This document shows positions 14,061 through 25,937 of a DNA stretch of 64,000 nucleotides, piece after piece (the first letter of the stretch is position 1; each line of letters starts with the position of its first letter). The stretch comes from Viscum album. Its lineage: Eukaryota > Streptophyta > Magnoliopsida > Santalales > Viscaceae. Location of the stretch: NCBI GenBank assembly GCA_963277665.1, contig OY728122.1, positions 2,122,156,024 through 2,122,220,023 on the forward strand, read 5' to 3'. Both the position numbers and the translations under genes were made by a program. A model generated the notes under the pieces. That model was given only the letters and a program-made list of their open reading frames with translations, made no database searches and was not told the DNA's origin.

Positions 14061-14399
14061 GGCGGTCCTGGTACATCTTCATCGCTATAGGATATACTAC
14101 CAATGAAAACTATGGAACTCCATCAACACCTTCTCTCATATCGTCACTGGTACCATGGTGCATCCTATAAAGAGGATGATGTGCTCCCCACCTTCATAAA
14201 TTCCCTCAGGAGACTATCCCGAAGATATCTGATCACGTCAGGCCTTGTAGACAACGTCCTAGAGCTATGCCTCAATGACTCCCTAATGGAGTGTGGGAGT
14301 AATTGTCATAGACTGGAGGTACGCTGCTCCATCCCTATCCATGAAGGATATCTGAAACGCAGCTTGCTACTTTGTTTCCTCACTCAGTAACATTATATG

Positions 14400-14922
14400 A
14401 ATCCTTTTATTGAGTGTGTCTACTAATATGTTCCCTTTCCCTAGAGTGTAGACTATCTCAAAGTCGTAGGAACTCAATCCATCTTCATTTTCTAGGTTTC
14501 ATATCCTTCTGTGAGAAGTTATACCTGAGACTCTTGTGATTAGAGTAGAATGTAAAACATTCGCCCATCATGTAGTGTTGCCACATCTTCTGCCCAAAGA
14601 CCACTATGGCTAACTCAAGGTCATGGGTAGCATAGTTCTTCTCATTTTGTCTCAACTTTCATGATCCATAGGTGATCACCACTCACTCCTGCATCAGGAC
14701 ACAACCTAATCCCGTCCCTGATTCATCGCAGAAAATTGAAAACCCAAAAACCTTTTTCGGTATCCTCAAGATGGGGGCACTCTTCAGTCTCTGCCTCAGC
14801 TCCTGAAAACTCTGCTGGCATATCTTCATCCACAAGAAGGGATTTCCCTTCATTTTCAATGGTGACAAGTTTGTCATAACTCTGGAAAAGTTGGGTATGA
14901 ATCTCTGGTAGTACCCATCCAA
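14400..14922 (-). pseudogene. Element C RT connection and RNase H remnant
   Basis: The minus strand encodes DGYYQRFIPNFSRV, then PFLWMKICQQSFQELRQRLK, SAPILRIP and FCDESGTGLGCVLMQE (14683-14922). This is the junction between the RT connection and the RNase H domain of Ty3/gypsy pol, where the family usually has YSDASxxGLGCVLMQ. Further traces of the RNase H body follow towards 14400 but contain stops. The usual D of SDAS is present as CDES. It lies between the RT (right) and the integrase (left), as expected. Confidence 0.75.
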
Positions 14923-15640
14923 TCCAGGAAATTATGCGCCTCGGTCACACTCCTAGGATGCTTCCTAGCAAGCACTGCCTCTATCTTTTCCGAATCCACT
15001 GCAACTCCCACCTCTGAGATAACATCCCCTAGAAAGTGGAATTCATATATATAGAACTGGAAATTCGAGAGCTTTCCATAAAGTTGATGCTCTCGAATTG
15101 TATCCAGAACTATCTGCAAGTGCATGGCATGCTCCTCCTTTGACGCCGAGTATATCAAGATGTCGTCAATGAAGACTACTACGAAGCGATCGAGGTAAGA
15201 CTAAAAGATCCTTTTCATGAGAATCGTGAACACTTCTAGAGCATTTGTCACACAGAATGAAATTACCAAGAACTCATTATGGCCATACAGACATCTGTAG
15301 GATGTCTTTGGTATGTCCTCATCATGTACTCTGAGCTAATGATAGCCTAATCTGAGGATTATCTTTGAAAACCATCGAGCTCCCTTCAGCTGGTTGAAGA
15401 GATCATCAATTCTTAGGAGTAGATACTTTTTCTTCATATTCACCTATTTAAAGAACTAATAGTACACACAAAGCCTCAGACACCTATCTTCCTTCTTGTC
15501 AGACAAAATCGGCGAATCCCACGGGGAAACACAGCACCTTATGAACCCCTTCCTCTACAAGTCCTCCAACTATACCCAAAACTCACGAAGCTCTGCAAGG
15601 GACATCCAATATGATGGTGTAGATATCAATGTCTTATTGG
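14874..15640 (-). pseudogene. Element C reverse transcriptase remnant
   Basis: The minus strand around 15140-15200 reads [20 protein letters not shown], the catalytic F/YxDD box of gypsy reverse transcriptase with both aspartates kept. It is followed by HLQIVLDTIREHQLYGKLS and FHFLGDVISEVGVAVD. Upstream (to about 15640) decayed traces of the fingers/palm are visible ([18 protein letters not shown] and [13 protein letters not shown]), with stops and frame changes. The family enzyme copies the element RNA into DNA. This copy is dead. Confidence 0.8.
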
Positions 15641-16440
15641 GGTATATTTTTATGTATTAGTCTACCTATTTCTGAGGAGTTTGTCTGGAAATATAATCAG
15701 GAACGACATCATCATACTAGTCCACCACTACTGGATAACTCGAACTCTCACATAAACTGCTTCAAGGGTAAGGCTATCCAAGTGATGATTGACCAGTTGT
15801 TCCCTCTTATGAGAAAGTCCATCCGGAGATGTAATGGTTCCCTTATCATTAGTGAAGGAAAACATGGTTCCATACTTGCGGAAAAACAACACTTTGCACC
15901 TAAAACAGTAAATCTAAGCATGGACTGTGGATAACCATTCCTTGCCCAAGACACCATTATAAGGCCTCGATTCTGCTACTAAGTGATACCATCTGGAGAT
16001 CTATACTCCTAGATTTGGCTCACACATCTGGAACCAGTGGGTAATCATTGAATCCTCTACCTTCTGGGTCTATAATCGTAAGGATCGATATAATGGCTCT
16101 ACCGGAATCTCCGAGCTCCAAAGGAGATTTATGGAAATGAAATAATGACTAGAACCTATGTATATAAGTACTGCATCTAGGGTGGAGTAGACATATATCA
16201 TACCTCAAATTATCTATAGAGCATCTCAGTCATAGGAATTTTCTTCTAGAAGCTGAGCTCATCCCTGTATGCCGGATCCATGAGGTTGAGGTTGACCACT
16301 TGGAGGTTGTGGCTATAGTACCACAAATCGCCGCCCACAACCTAATTTATGGAATGATCCCCTTCCAAGTACACTGTCATGTAGACCACCTCACTCAAAT
16401 ATCTACCTCTCCCATAGTGGTCCCTCTACCATCTACTGAT
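15641..16440 (-). pseudogene. Element C gag-RT linker with presumed protease, decayed
   Basis: Between the gag zinc-knuckle trace and the RT lies about 0.8 kb where the aspartic protease should be encoded. I could not find a clear DSG active-site motif here. Open stretches of up to about 100 codons occur on the plus strand, but these are shadows with no motif. I infer the protease from position only. Confidence 0.35.
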
Positions 16441-17400
16441 CGCCGGTATGGCGGGTCTGGCAGTCACGATCCATGTGACCCTACCCGCCGCACGTGAAGA
16501 ACAATCTTCTCAGTCATCCTCTGGAAGGTATGGGCCCCTTGGACCTCTGCATCATATTCTTATTTACTACTGTATATGACTCATCTACCTGCCTTTCAGT
16601 GGTGGGTCTCATCGTCGATGCTTGCTCAGCTAAGAATTTATCTACCAATAATGATCTCTCGAGCACTCCGGCCTGCGTTGGGATATTGAGTGATATCATC
16701 GACGCTCTGATCTCCCTCTAGAGAACATGCACAAATGTCTGGGCCATAAATAAAGGGTCTCTAACCATGTCGGTGGAGTAGAATGATAGGTCAGTGAATC
16801 TCGCGAGTACTCAGCTACTGCCAGGTTTCCCTACTGTAAGTGTAGGAGCTACTGAGTACGCACAGAGCATAGAGTCGCTGGAACAAACTTCATCCGGAAA
16901 TGGATCTCGATATGTATCTATGTGAGGGTCGCCTTATAATGTATCTAGATCATCAGGCTCCACCATCTTCCTATTGTGCCCTAGAATAGGTTAGTAGCTA
17001 GGATCGCCATCTTCTCTGCTAGTGTCTCAACAATGAGAAAAACTCATATTACGGCCTCCAACCAGTCCTCAGCTACCTGGACATCTATCTAGCCTTGAAA
17101 CCTCGAAGGCCTCTTCCACTGGAACCTGTGCAATGTGCTCAGTGGGCATGAACTGTCTTCCAGCGAGGTTGGGGGAAACTTTTTCCCAATGGGTAGTGGT
17201 GCTGCTGGTGCCCCACCCGAATGTGATATCACTGTAAGAGGGCCCTGCACCGAAGCAACATTTTTCAGTGGACCATCATCGTGAACTCTCTCAGGAATAA
17301 TGGATAGTTGTCTATGTGGTGGAATCCTAAAAAGAAATAGGTGCTCCATGGTAAATATGTTATACCAGGTCTGCTGACTCAAAAGAGATCAAAATTAAAA
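16441..17400 (-). pseudogene. Element C gag remnant with broken zinc knuckle
   Basis: The minus strand carries a gag-like sequence. A Pro/Ser-rich N-terminal part (17089-17382) ends in RPSRFQG. After a stop comes DVQVAEDWLEAV, the typical gypsy gag pattern before the capsid helices. More capsid-like fragments follow down to about 16514. Near 16450-16505 a FFTCGG-stop-GHMDRDC segment is a CCHC zinc knuckle whose first Cys reads Phe and whose spacer holds a stop. Gag would form the particle and bind element RNA. Confidence 0.7.
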
Positions 17401-17588
17401 CATTTCCATAACATGGGCAATTAGTGTTTTTGTGCACCGAGTCGAAAAACCGAATTCAGGGTCTTGGTGTATGGATATGTCAGCCATCAACCCAACATTG
17501 GACTCCCCAAAACAAAAACCACACTCAAAACACTTAACAACATTTCTCCATTGTAAATATCAAAGTCCATGTTATTCAGTAGAACTGA

Positions 17589-17602
17589 CTACTCTAATAC
17601 CA
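17589..17602 (-). other. Element C primer-binding site
   Basis: On the minus strand the sequence next to the 5' LTR end reads TTGGTATTAGAGTAG, close to the TGGTATCAGAG used by elements primed by initiator tRNA-Met. A two- to three-base gap separates it from the LTR edge, whose terminal CA reads CC. Confidence 0.7.
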
Positions 17603-18342
17603 ATTGGTCATGATCAGTCCCCCAGGGCCCATGATGTTACTACCCCAAGCCCACCTTCCATAGACCAGGGTTTGGTGACATGCACCAGAAAGAATTTCCC
17701 GAAAATGGGAAGTCATTTCTCAATCCTGTACCAACACAAGGTCCAAGAACACCACAAGAACAAACCAAAAAGTAAAACTGAAGTAGTAAAAAGTCTATAC
17801 TGAAAGTAAAGGGGCCAGAATACAATCTCAAATGAAAGATACAAAAAAATAGAAAAAATCTCCTGATAACGTCCACCACAAATCCTACATGAAGGGTAGG
17901 TACATATTATATCCACAACACTCCTCTTCAACTAGTCACCTCTGTGTACCGCCTGGTCCTGGCTCTTGAAGTCTCACCCAAACTTCTCGTTGTCTGCACA
18001 AGAAAAAACATGGTGTGGGAAATGCCCATGTAGGGGTGTGTATAAAAATACCTACTAGAGACCCCAATACTACCGAAGGTGTCTCAGAATTCCAAAAATG
18101 TAAACCAAAAAACATGATATCAATCACAATGCACAATGAAAAATACTCATCTCAAACCTGGTACACAACTCAGATATCAGGAGTAAAGATGATTAGTCTT
18201 AAGATGTATCAGTTTATTTCATTAGGAAGTTCCACAACTAGACAATGAAGAAGTTGTTCCACTGTCATTCCACATAGGGTCGTATGTCATTGATCCACGA
18301 CTGGCCACTCAACAGCTGGTGCTCATTGGGTCGTGCACTACT

Positions 18343-18545
18343 GATCGACACAGGGTCTCTAGAATGCTGATCGACACACGGTCGTTATGATGCTGATCGA
18401 CATAGGGTCACTATGATGTTGATGAAGACAGGGTCAATATGATTCTAATCCACATAGGGTACCTATGATGATAATCCACAGAGGTTCTCTATGATTGTGA
18501 TCCACATAGGGTCATTATGATGTTGATCCACACAGGGTCACACTT
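18343..18545. repeat. 26-bp minisatellite in element C LTR (right)
   Basis: Units start exactly every 26 bases at 18343, 18369, 18395, 18421, 18447, 18473, 18499 and 18525, each of the type GATCGACACAGGGTCNCTAT followed by GATGNT. This copy keeps perfect phase, while the left LTR has lost one base. Confidence 0.87.
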
Positions 18546-18899
18546 CAATTGACATCCTACCACAAGAATCTCTGCACCCAATGTGCTTGAGTTCTAGAGT
18601 ATTTACTCCTCTAGATATCGGTCATGCCTCAACTTCCATGAAATTCCACAAAGTATTATCCCAAAGGAACTCCATGTGGTAGTTGTTCTAATCCGATAGA
18701 CTTCGCATCAATCGGATGCTCGGTCTGTGAGTTATAGGCATTTTAGTGTCGAGGGCCCGGTTGGATTCGGGTTCGATCCAACTTCGTCCTACTCCATCAT
18801 TCTCCAAAACTCAGGTATAGTATTTCAAAAGGACTATCTCATTCCATGGATTCTAATTTCATAGACAGTTCTTCAAATGGATGTATGGTGTGTGAGATA

Positions 18900-19560
18900 C
18901 AACATTTCAAGTGAATCTGGGCCAAAATTGGTCCCGGTCGGGTCCGAACTGGCCGGCCAAACCAGACCCGCCCTGACCTGGGTCGACCTGACCCAGTCTA
19001 AATCTGACTTGGTCCAGCCCGAATTGGTTAGCCTGGCCTGAGTGGGATGGGTTGTGGACTTGGCCAGCTAGGCTACAGACCAGTTCGTCCTGCCTCAGAT
19101 GGGCGCAACATGCCGGGTAACCCAGCCCGTTGGCTGGCGCGGTCTGGAATCCGGGTGGCCGCGTGAGGTCTTTTCCATCCCAAACAGACAAATGTCTTTT
19201 CAGTTTTTCTGCAACATTGGTGCCACGTGGCACCACCTCTCTATCAGTGGAACCCATGAGGCGTGGGTCCCATTTATTGTGGCTTCGATGTCGTGTCACC
19301 TCTCCGGGGTGCACGATGGTGCGCCGCTTTCCGCCTACGCGGACGACCGAGGGTCGGCCGCCCCTACTGCCGCCACAGCTCAATGTTGCAGCTTCCCTCC
19401 ACAACATGTGATGGTGCACCGCCTACTTCCACCATGTTCGGCGAATGCAGGTCATCATTGTCGCCTAACGGTCTTCGGCACTTCCACGCCTGCAGAACTT
19501 CTGCGGTCCCCTGGGTTAGCTTTGGTGGTCCGTTTTCCCTTCCGAATGTGACTACTGGCC
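18900..19560. other. GC-rich core of element C LTR (right)
   Basis: Counterpart of the GC-rich island at 11200-11860. It is open on both strands for up to 170 codons without recognisable protein motifs. The same part of both LTR copies is open, but the two readings differ by frame changes. I regard this as composition, not coding. Confidence 0.6.
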
Positions 19561-20585
19561 TCTCAGGATGTCGTCGTCACTACATGGCTCACATATTTAA
19601 GTTTATATCGAGTTCAAACATTGAACATGAATAAAGTGACAAAAAATAAAGCATAGGGGGGTATGGGCCTTATTCATTTGGCCCCGCCCTCCTCGTTATC
19701 ATAAAATCAAGCAGATAATAAAATAAAAAATCACAAAAAATGATTAAACCCCATTCAAATCTCCCACAACCATACCCTCAATTTTATATGAATAACAGGT
19801 CAACTCATTTAGTTTGATCCATTTTCTTCATGATTATCAAGAATGAAGAATTGAATCAATAGATTACTTTAATTTAATAACAACCCCTACCTCGGAATCG
19901 GAGGAGAAGTCATGGTTGTGGAAGAAGAATCCACGCTTGAAGAAGCCATTGGTGTTTGTCGATCCTAGATTGACTCCTCCAATGACGTCTTTCGATCCTT
20001 AGTTCTTCGTTGGAGGGATGTTCGTCGATTCTTTTTCGGAGTTCTTCAATAATAACACAAATCCCCCCTTCCAATGTTGGTAATTAAATAGAGGAGTTAA
20101 GAGATTAACTCTACTTTCAATTAATGGTTTCATGAATTGGTGAAGTTAACAAACCACGTATATTAGATGAGGAGTGGTTACACCATAAAAGATTCAAGCC
20201 ATTAAATATCCTGGAAACTTAGAGGTCCCACCACCACCACTCAACCATTGGTAGAATAATAAAATAACAATTTTATGTTATTTTATTATTCATTAAATAG
20301 TCTGTAAAACTATCTTTTTCTCTCGGCCTACTAATGTCTAAGTTAAGCCTCTCTTAATAAAATACCAACACTACGGATTCAATGGGGCCCTCAGATTTTT
20401 AATCCGAGCAATGGTTCAAAATTTAGAAAACACCTCCTGCACGTTTAGTAAATGTACATTAAAAAGAGTTCAAAAAATGAGTTCAGGGCACACCGAACCT
20501 CCGAATCAAGCGCTGTAAATTTTCGTAGACTCGTAATAATCCCAAATAACTTTAAAAAATTATATATATTTTATGGGTCTTTACA

Positions 20586-22135
20586 TTATATGATTAAAAA
20601 ATTAAAATAACCTTAAAATTATTATTATGTACTACTTAACTAACTTCAGTAGATTTTGGATAAAAATAAAATAATTATTGAGAAATAGAAGAGAAAAATG
20701 AGTGGTAAATTCTGATTGAATCCTAACCCTTATTTGTGTTGTTCCTTTTTTACAACATGAAATTCATATAATCTATGTATTAAGAATCCATATTATCGTA
20801 ATGTTTTATATGGAAATTTTGAGTAAAAATAGGTGTTTTTGTTTGGATTTGAGAGGTGTGAATGAATTTTTTTTCTATGAGAGGGAGACGGTGTATTATA
20901 CTTCTTGGTGGAGTAGTTTTTACAAAATAATATTTGATAAAATATAATTTTAATAAAAAAAATTTAATTGTGATATTTTTTACAATTTAAATTATATATT
21001 TGTAAATTTTTATGTGTTTATTTCCCTATAATACTTTATAAAATAAATTTATTTAATGACTAGAAATTAATGTGGAAAAGTTAAAAATAATTTTATCAAA
21101 TAAATTATTATATAGAATTTTGAAAATAAAATTTATGATATGAAATTTATTTTAATTAAATATTTTTGTTATTAAAAATTCATTATGTTCATCCAATATT
21201 TCATTATTTATTTTGAAATTATTACACATAGAATGATTTTATTTAAAAATAAAAATAATTTAAATTCTATATTTTTACTGTTAACCAAAATATTGATAAT
21301 ATTCTGAAAATTAGAAGAAAAAAATATAACATATAAAACATCAGTAAGGATAATCTAAAAATAAAATAAGTTCTGTCAAAATAACTTTACATCATAGAAA
21401 ATTTGAATTGTATAAAAAATTATGATTATTAAGTCATACCTTAAAAAAATATTATTATAAAAAAACTCAATATAATTTAATTTAGTTATTAGTCTTCATA
21501 TATCATTTTCTGATGTAAAATATATGTAGTTATTAATATTAATAATATGAAATATTATATATATAATTTCACTATTTTGAGGTCAGTTTATTATTCTTAA
21601 AACTGAGTTAGTATTCATAATTGGTATATAACTATTCCAATGAATATATTGCCTCATATAATTGATAATTTATTCCATCCTTGATCATTTTACATAATTC
21701 ATACCGTGCTAAAAATTTTTAAATTTTAAAAATGTTAATTTGATGACAATTTGATTTTATTTTTTAATGTGTTTTTTGTTAAAATAAAAAATTAAGAAAA
21801 TAAACATAATGAACATTTTTTGGTTCTATTTATTCTATTCTTAAATATTAATTATTTAATTTTAGGATTTTATATTTTCATTGATATATTAATCCGGAAA
21901 ATTTAATTTTCATGATTAAATAAAAAATGATGTTTATTTTTAATATTTATTTAATCTTTCTATATCGTACAATAAAAAAAATGTGTCAAAAAATTAAATA
22001 TTCATAATTAAATTTAGGGAGAGATGTGTATGTGAGTATGAGTCGATACATTTCATAACAAAATCAAAAAAACAATTTAAAACTAATACATTACACATGA
22101 TCAACCATTAAAGATTATATATCCTTATTTTAAAT
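20586..22135. other. AT-rich spacer, no gene seen
   Basis: Continuation of the sequence left of element C. It consists of A/T runs and short direct echoes; no open reading frame above 60 codons and no transposon motif was recognised. It ends where similarity to the start of the LTR at 55873 begins. Confidence 0.6.
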
Positions 22136-22852
22136 AGTAACATCTCAGTAATATTTTTGTGAATTGTTAAACCTATCTTTTTAGTAATATTTAGCTAGAG
22201 TTTTTAAGGTTAAATCAGGAGAAATTTTAAATTTTCTCAAAATTTCTTGACTAGCACATGGTTGGGGCATAGTTTTCCAAACTATGTGCCCTCTTATGGA
22301 AAACCATACTAGCCCAGGAAGTAGGGTTTTTTTGTAATGCCCTGACCCCAGTTACCGAGTGTCGGTGCATTATTACGTAACATTGGCATGATCACAAAAG
22401 TTCAAGTCTCGAAAGACAGATTAGTTTAGTATCCTTGGAAACACTAGATACATTCATAAATGTTACATTACATCATATAGTGAAAAACTACAATAACATA
22501 GTCTCCATAGTCCACACTCATATCCCCTTCAGACTATCCCTGCAGGTCACTCATAAAATATTTCTTCACATCCTGGGAAAAATAAAACATAGAAAGGGGT
22601 GAGCTCAGATTCTCAGTAAGGATAACAATATAGCATAATCTTTCATAAATAAACATAAACATTTAAGGCAATGTATAACTAAACAAAATCATTTTAAACA
22701 TGAACTTCATAATAATATGGAAAAAGTAGAATGAAATAATTCCATTTACATATTCACATAGATATTATATTGGTTGAATAATCATATTCAATATCAATAA
22801 ACACTTTCATAATGATGGAATGCACAATGCCAGACTATCATAACCACGTAGC

Positions 22853-22970
22853 CAAGGCCTCGTGCCAAGACTACAAATAAGATTTTGTCAAGGCCCCGTG
22901 TCAAGACACTAGTTTGTCTCATGAGACCTGTTGATGCATCGAGGAGCTATAGCGGGCTCCACCTGTCACT
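22853..22970 (-). repeat. Conserved LTR block, element 1 3' LTR
   Basis: Two direct copies of an AAGGCCTCGTGCCAAGAC-like motif about 35 bases apart, then GTTTGTCTCATGAGACCT, then GATGCATCGAGGAGC and a GGAGC...GCTCC inverted repeat. The same block is in all five LTRs of this superfamily (also 31430-31542, 35978-36093, 42569-42685 and, inverted, 51500-51616), much better kept than the AT-rich sequence around it. Confidence 0.75.
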
Positions 22971-23773
22971 TATTAAGTTCAATGCATTCCTTATATGAAA
23001 ATGTTTAAACATATCATAAATCATGACATAATTTTATCACATAAAACATACATAAAGGAAACATTACATTTCCACATTTCAATAACAAGATATAAATACA
23101 ACACATTAATATAATAAAAACATTATCAAAACCATTTTCAATACCAAAATTAAAGAAAATTAAAACATTGTATTTATTTTTCATTTAAAAAAAGTTATGG
23201 CTTGTATAGGAAGTCGAAACTCAAATAATGGTCATGGCGGCAGAGAAGTCGTTCTCTCTGTATACGTACGACAAAAAAGCATTCCCTTTTTTCATTTAGT
23301 AAAATGCTTCGTATAAAAAATATTCCTTCTGAATAAACGTAAAAGTCTAAGGGGTTTATAAACCGTATAAAAGAAAGTTTTGTATAAAACAAAATATGCC
23401 TCAATGAAAGGAGATTGAGACGAAGTCCCTTACCTCATGTCTAAATTGACTCGACCGTTATTTAACCTCCTGAATAATAAACTAGATTTAATTTCTACTT
23501 GCTTAAGAACCTTTTTCAAGTTAATTATTTCTTTTATATCACATATTACCATGTTATGAACACTATGTAATTATTTAAGTTAATAACGGTCGTTTTGTCG
23601 ATCTTTGGTACTAGAAAATAAACTTCTTATAATTACAAGTTGTTCATGTGGTAAAATATCCATAATATCTAGAATTATATTCATTATGTAGATATCATAT
23701 ATATCATATATATCCAGTATATATATGCATTTATAATATTACATAACATTTAGAGGTAAGAAATGAAATGCAC

Positions 23774-23811
23774 CGTTCATGGAGACAGTAAGTCGTACGT
23801 ACGCATGAACG
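23774..23811 (-). repeat. Hairpin motif, element 1 3' LTR
   Basis: A perfect 8-base inverted repeat, CGTTCATG (23774-23781) and CATGAACG (23804-23811), encloses the CG-bearing core GGAGACAGTAAGTCGTACG. In the partner LTR (32345-32381) the core reads ACGG-TAAG-CCGT, itself a 4-bp stem with a 4-base loop. Confidence 0.7.
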
Positions 23812-24523
23812 CTACTTTCATTTCTATTTCGTATTTAATGTAATGAAATCATAATTCTATAAAGGTGTATTATAATTCTAGTATAATATCATATATAATA
23901 TAATTTACTCCATCCTTTACACGTCCCACATATGGCATTAATGATTCAAATCACTTTGAGGGGGCGGTAGTCCGCACTTCCTAAAATGAAATTATCGGTT
24001 TACCCATAATGGAAATCATAAATGTATTCCATAAATTAAAAATATATAAGAATAAGGAAAACATAAACATAATATATATCAAATATAAATATAGTGACAT
24101 ATTAATGGACACCATGAGAGGTGTTAAAAGAAGATTGAACAATCATCGTTTTGTGAGGCAGTAATTCACCACCCACAGAAACATTATGTTCTTTAACCAT
24201 TAGACGAATGTATGTGTAAGTGTAAATCAAATTCTTCTCATAAAAACTTCCTAGTATATTGAAAATACTGTTTTTGTTACAAAATAAATGAATAAAATGA
24301 GTTTAAGGGGTTGGAGAAGCAAAATATAACAAAAGAACATAAGAGAAGACATTACCTTAAAATCGGGTAACTCTTCTTGATTTGAGCCAAAGGATTCCTT
24401 GGTAAGACTTCTGCCCAATGTCAGACTTCTAGGAGTAAGATAGGGAAGTTGGGAGAGTATTTGGGAAGAGTTTTACCATTCCAAAAGTCTTTGATGGTGT
24501 GAATAAGGTGGTAGAGGTGGGGG

Positions 24524-24532
24524 CCTTTTATA
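24524..24532 (-). promoter_or_regulatory. TATA box of element 1 3' LTR
   Basis: The minus strand reads TATAAAAGG within CTTATAAAAGGCCCCCACC. The same position in the other LTRs of this superfamily has TATAAAAT (33097-33104), TATAGAAGG (37609-37617), TATAAAAGG (44203-44211) and TATAAAAAGG (49960-49969). It is a pol II core promoter by motif and by conserved place. Confidence 0.7.
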
Positions 24533-25892
24533 AGAGGAGAGGAGAGACACTCTTGGAAAGTCATGAAATGTTACATTATTATATAATGATTTTAGGATTT
24601 TAAAGGTCCCGACATTATATATTTCAAGGATAAGGTGATAAGGGTTCGAAATCTACTCATCCAATAGGTTTTTGACAAGTGTAAGTCTTATATTTTACAT
24701 TATATTATCAATTTATTTAAATCGTTAATTAATGAGGTAATCGCTGCATCATCATGGTGTCATAAAAAATTAATTAATTTAATGTCTAAAAATTATGAAA
24801 CAAATATCATGTTGTATAAAATCGTTTTATCATTCTAATGAATATTTATAGTCAAAAATTTAACTTATATAACCCCATGTAATAATTGTTTTAGTAAAAC
24901 AACACTTGTTTGTGACAATTTTATTTTTACTTCAAATAAAAAGTAATTAATGTCATTTTCTTACCCAAGTGGCTCCTTGGGGTCCCTAAGTTGACCCATG
25001 GATTTTCATGGTCGGAAATGACTCATCCAATAAGGGTAGTACAAGTTTTAAGATATTTTCATATTTTTATTATATCATTTTTACCTTAAATTTCACTAAT
25101 TACCTTTAATCACGAATAATAAAACTTAAAAGTTACTATTCACCAAAAATTATTTTCATCTCATTGAACCACATTTTTCTTCCTAATGACAACCATATAT
25201 GTCATAATTTTGAAATTCATTACACAGAAGTGGTAATGTTTCATTTACACGAAAAATTAGTTTTTAAACTACCACTTAGTGGTTTCATTATTCATCAAAA
25301 ATTGATGTTTTTCAGAAAAATACCAAAAATTCACCCTAAGCTATAATTGATATTATGAATTCAAAAATGATTCCTATTTTAAAAAATTCCAAATATATAA
25401 TTTTCATTAATTAATTTTATAATTAATTCCCATTGTCAAAACAAATAGCGTGTTTTTAAGAAATAATATCAATCAAAATATTGACAATTGTTTGTGTCCA
25501 ATTTCAAAGTGAAATTAATTCTAATGACCACCATTGGATAAAATGGTAAAAATATATTATAATTATACTTTAAAACCACTCAATAATAAAATTTATCACT
25601 ATAAATGATTTTTATTAAAAAGGTTGTTTTTAAGTATTTGTTTACTATTCATAGAAAATTGGAAGTTCTCAGAAAATTACAAAAAATTCAACTTAGGATA
25701 ATTTTGATATTCCAGATACAAAAATGAAGTCCATTTTCAATTATAAAATTAATATAATTTTAAAATGTGGTTATTACTATTCATAACAGCTACTTTGATT
25801 GGTCACGGTGTGTTGGAATGTCGAAGTTTCATACAATGCAAGCTCTTGTATTATTCAAAGAGAAGCGTATCGTGGAAGCTTGGGGTGTTACA

Positions 25893-25905
25893 TTCTCCCC
25901 TACTT
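25893..25905 (-). other. Element 1 polypurine tract
   Basis: The minus strand reads GAAGTAGGGGAGAA immediately before TGTAACACCCC. This is the classic purine tract of the Tekay/Del lineage and fixes the LTR edge. Confidence 0.85.
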
Positions 25906-25937
25906 CAAATAATTTCGTCCTCGAAATTTCTAGAAAA

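Larger units (their letters stand above)
9890..20585 (-). mobile_element. Element C: old Ty3/gypsy chromovirus, both LTRs present
   Basis: A complete LTR-interior-LTR layout. The left LTR is 9890-12822, the interior 12823-17605 and the right LTR 17606-20585. Coding remains all read on the minus strand in the order gag, (protease), RT, RNase H, integrase, chromodomain. A tRNA-Met-like primer site abuts the right LTR and a purine tract abuts the left LTR. Flanking 5-mers ATATA (9885-9889) and TTATA (20586-20590) would be a target-site duplication with one mismatch. The two LTRs differ at roughly one base in four or five over their first hundred bases, so the insertion is old. The coding region has both stops and frame changes. 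Confidence 0.88.
17606..20585 (-). repeat. Element C 5' LTR (right copy)
   Basis: Second LTR, starting near 17606 (GGTCATGATCAGTCCCCCAG; the terminal T has changed) and ending TGGGTCTTTACA at 20585. It matches 9890-12822 with many substitutions and carries the same minisatellite (18343-18545) and GC-rich core (about 18900-19560). It sits upstream of gag on the minus strand next to the primer site. Confidence 0.87.
22333..25892 (-). repeat. Element 1 3' LTR
   Basis: 3560-base LTR directly after the purine tract on the minus strand. It contains a TATA-type promoter, the CG hairpin motif at 23774-23811, a related hairpin at 23964-23975, and the conserved block at 22853-22970. It is nearly collinear with 30906-34458. 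Confidence 0.93.

Noticed and set aside
14103..14390. 95-codon plus-strand open stretch
   Set aside because: Opposite the region between RNase H and integrase of element C; its translation has no motif while the minus strand follows pol order.
18907..19634. Open stretches of up to 170 codons, minus and plus strand
   Set aside because: Same GC-rich core in the partner LTR; frames are not kept between the two LTRs, so there is no sign of coding selection.
20586..22135. Possible host intergenic regulatory region
   Set aside because: Only AT-rich low-complexity sequence; nothing distinguishes it from decayed repeats and no gene is near.
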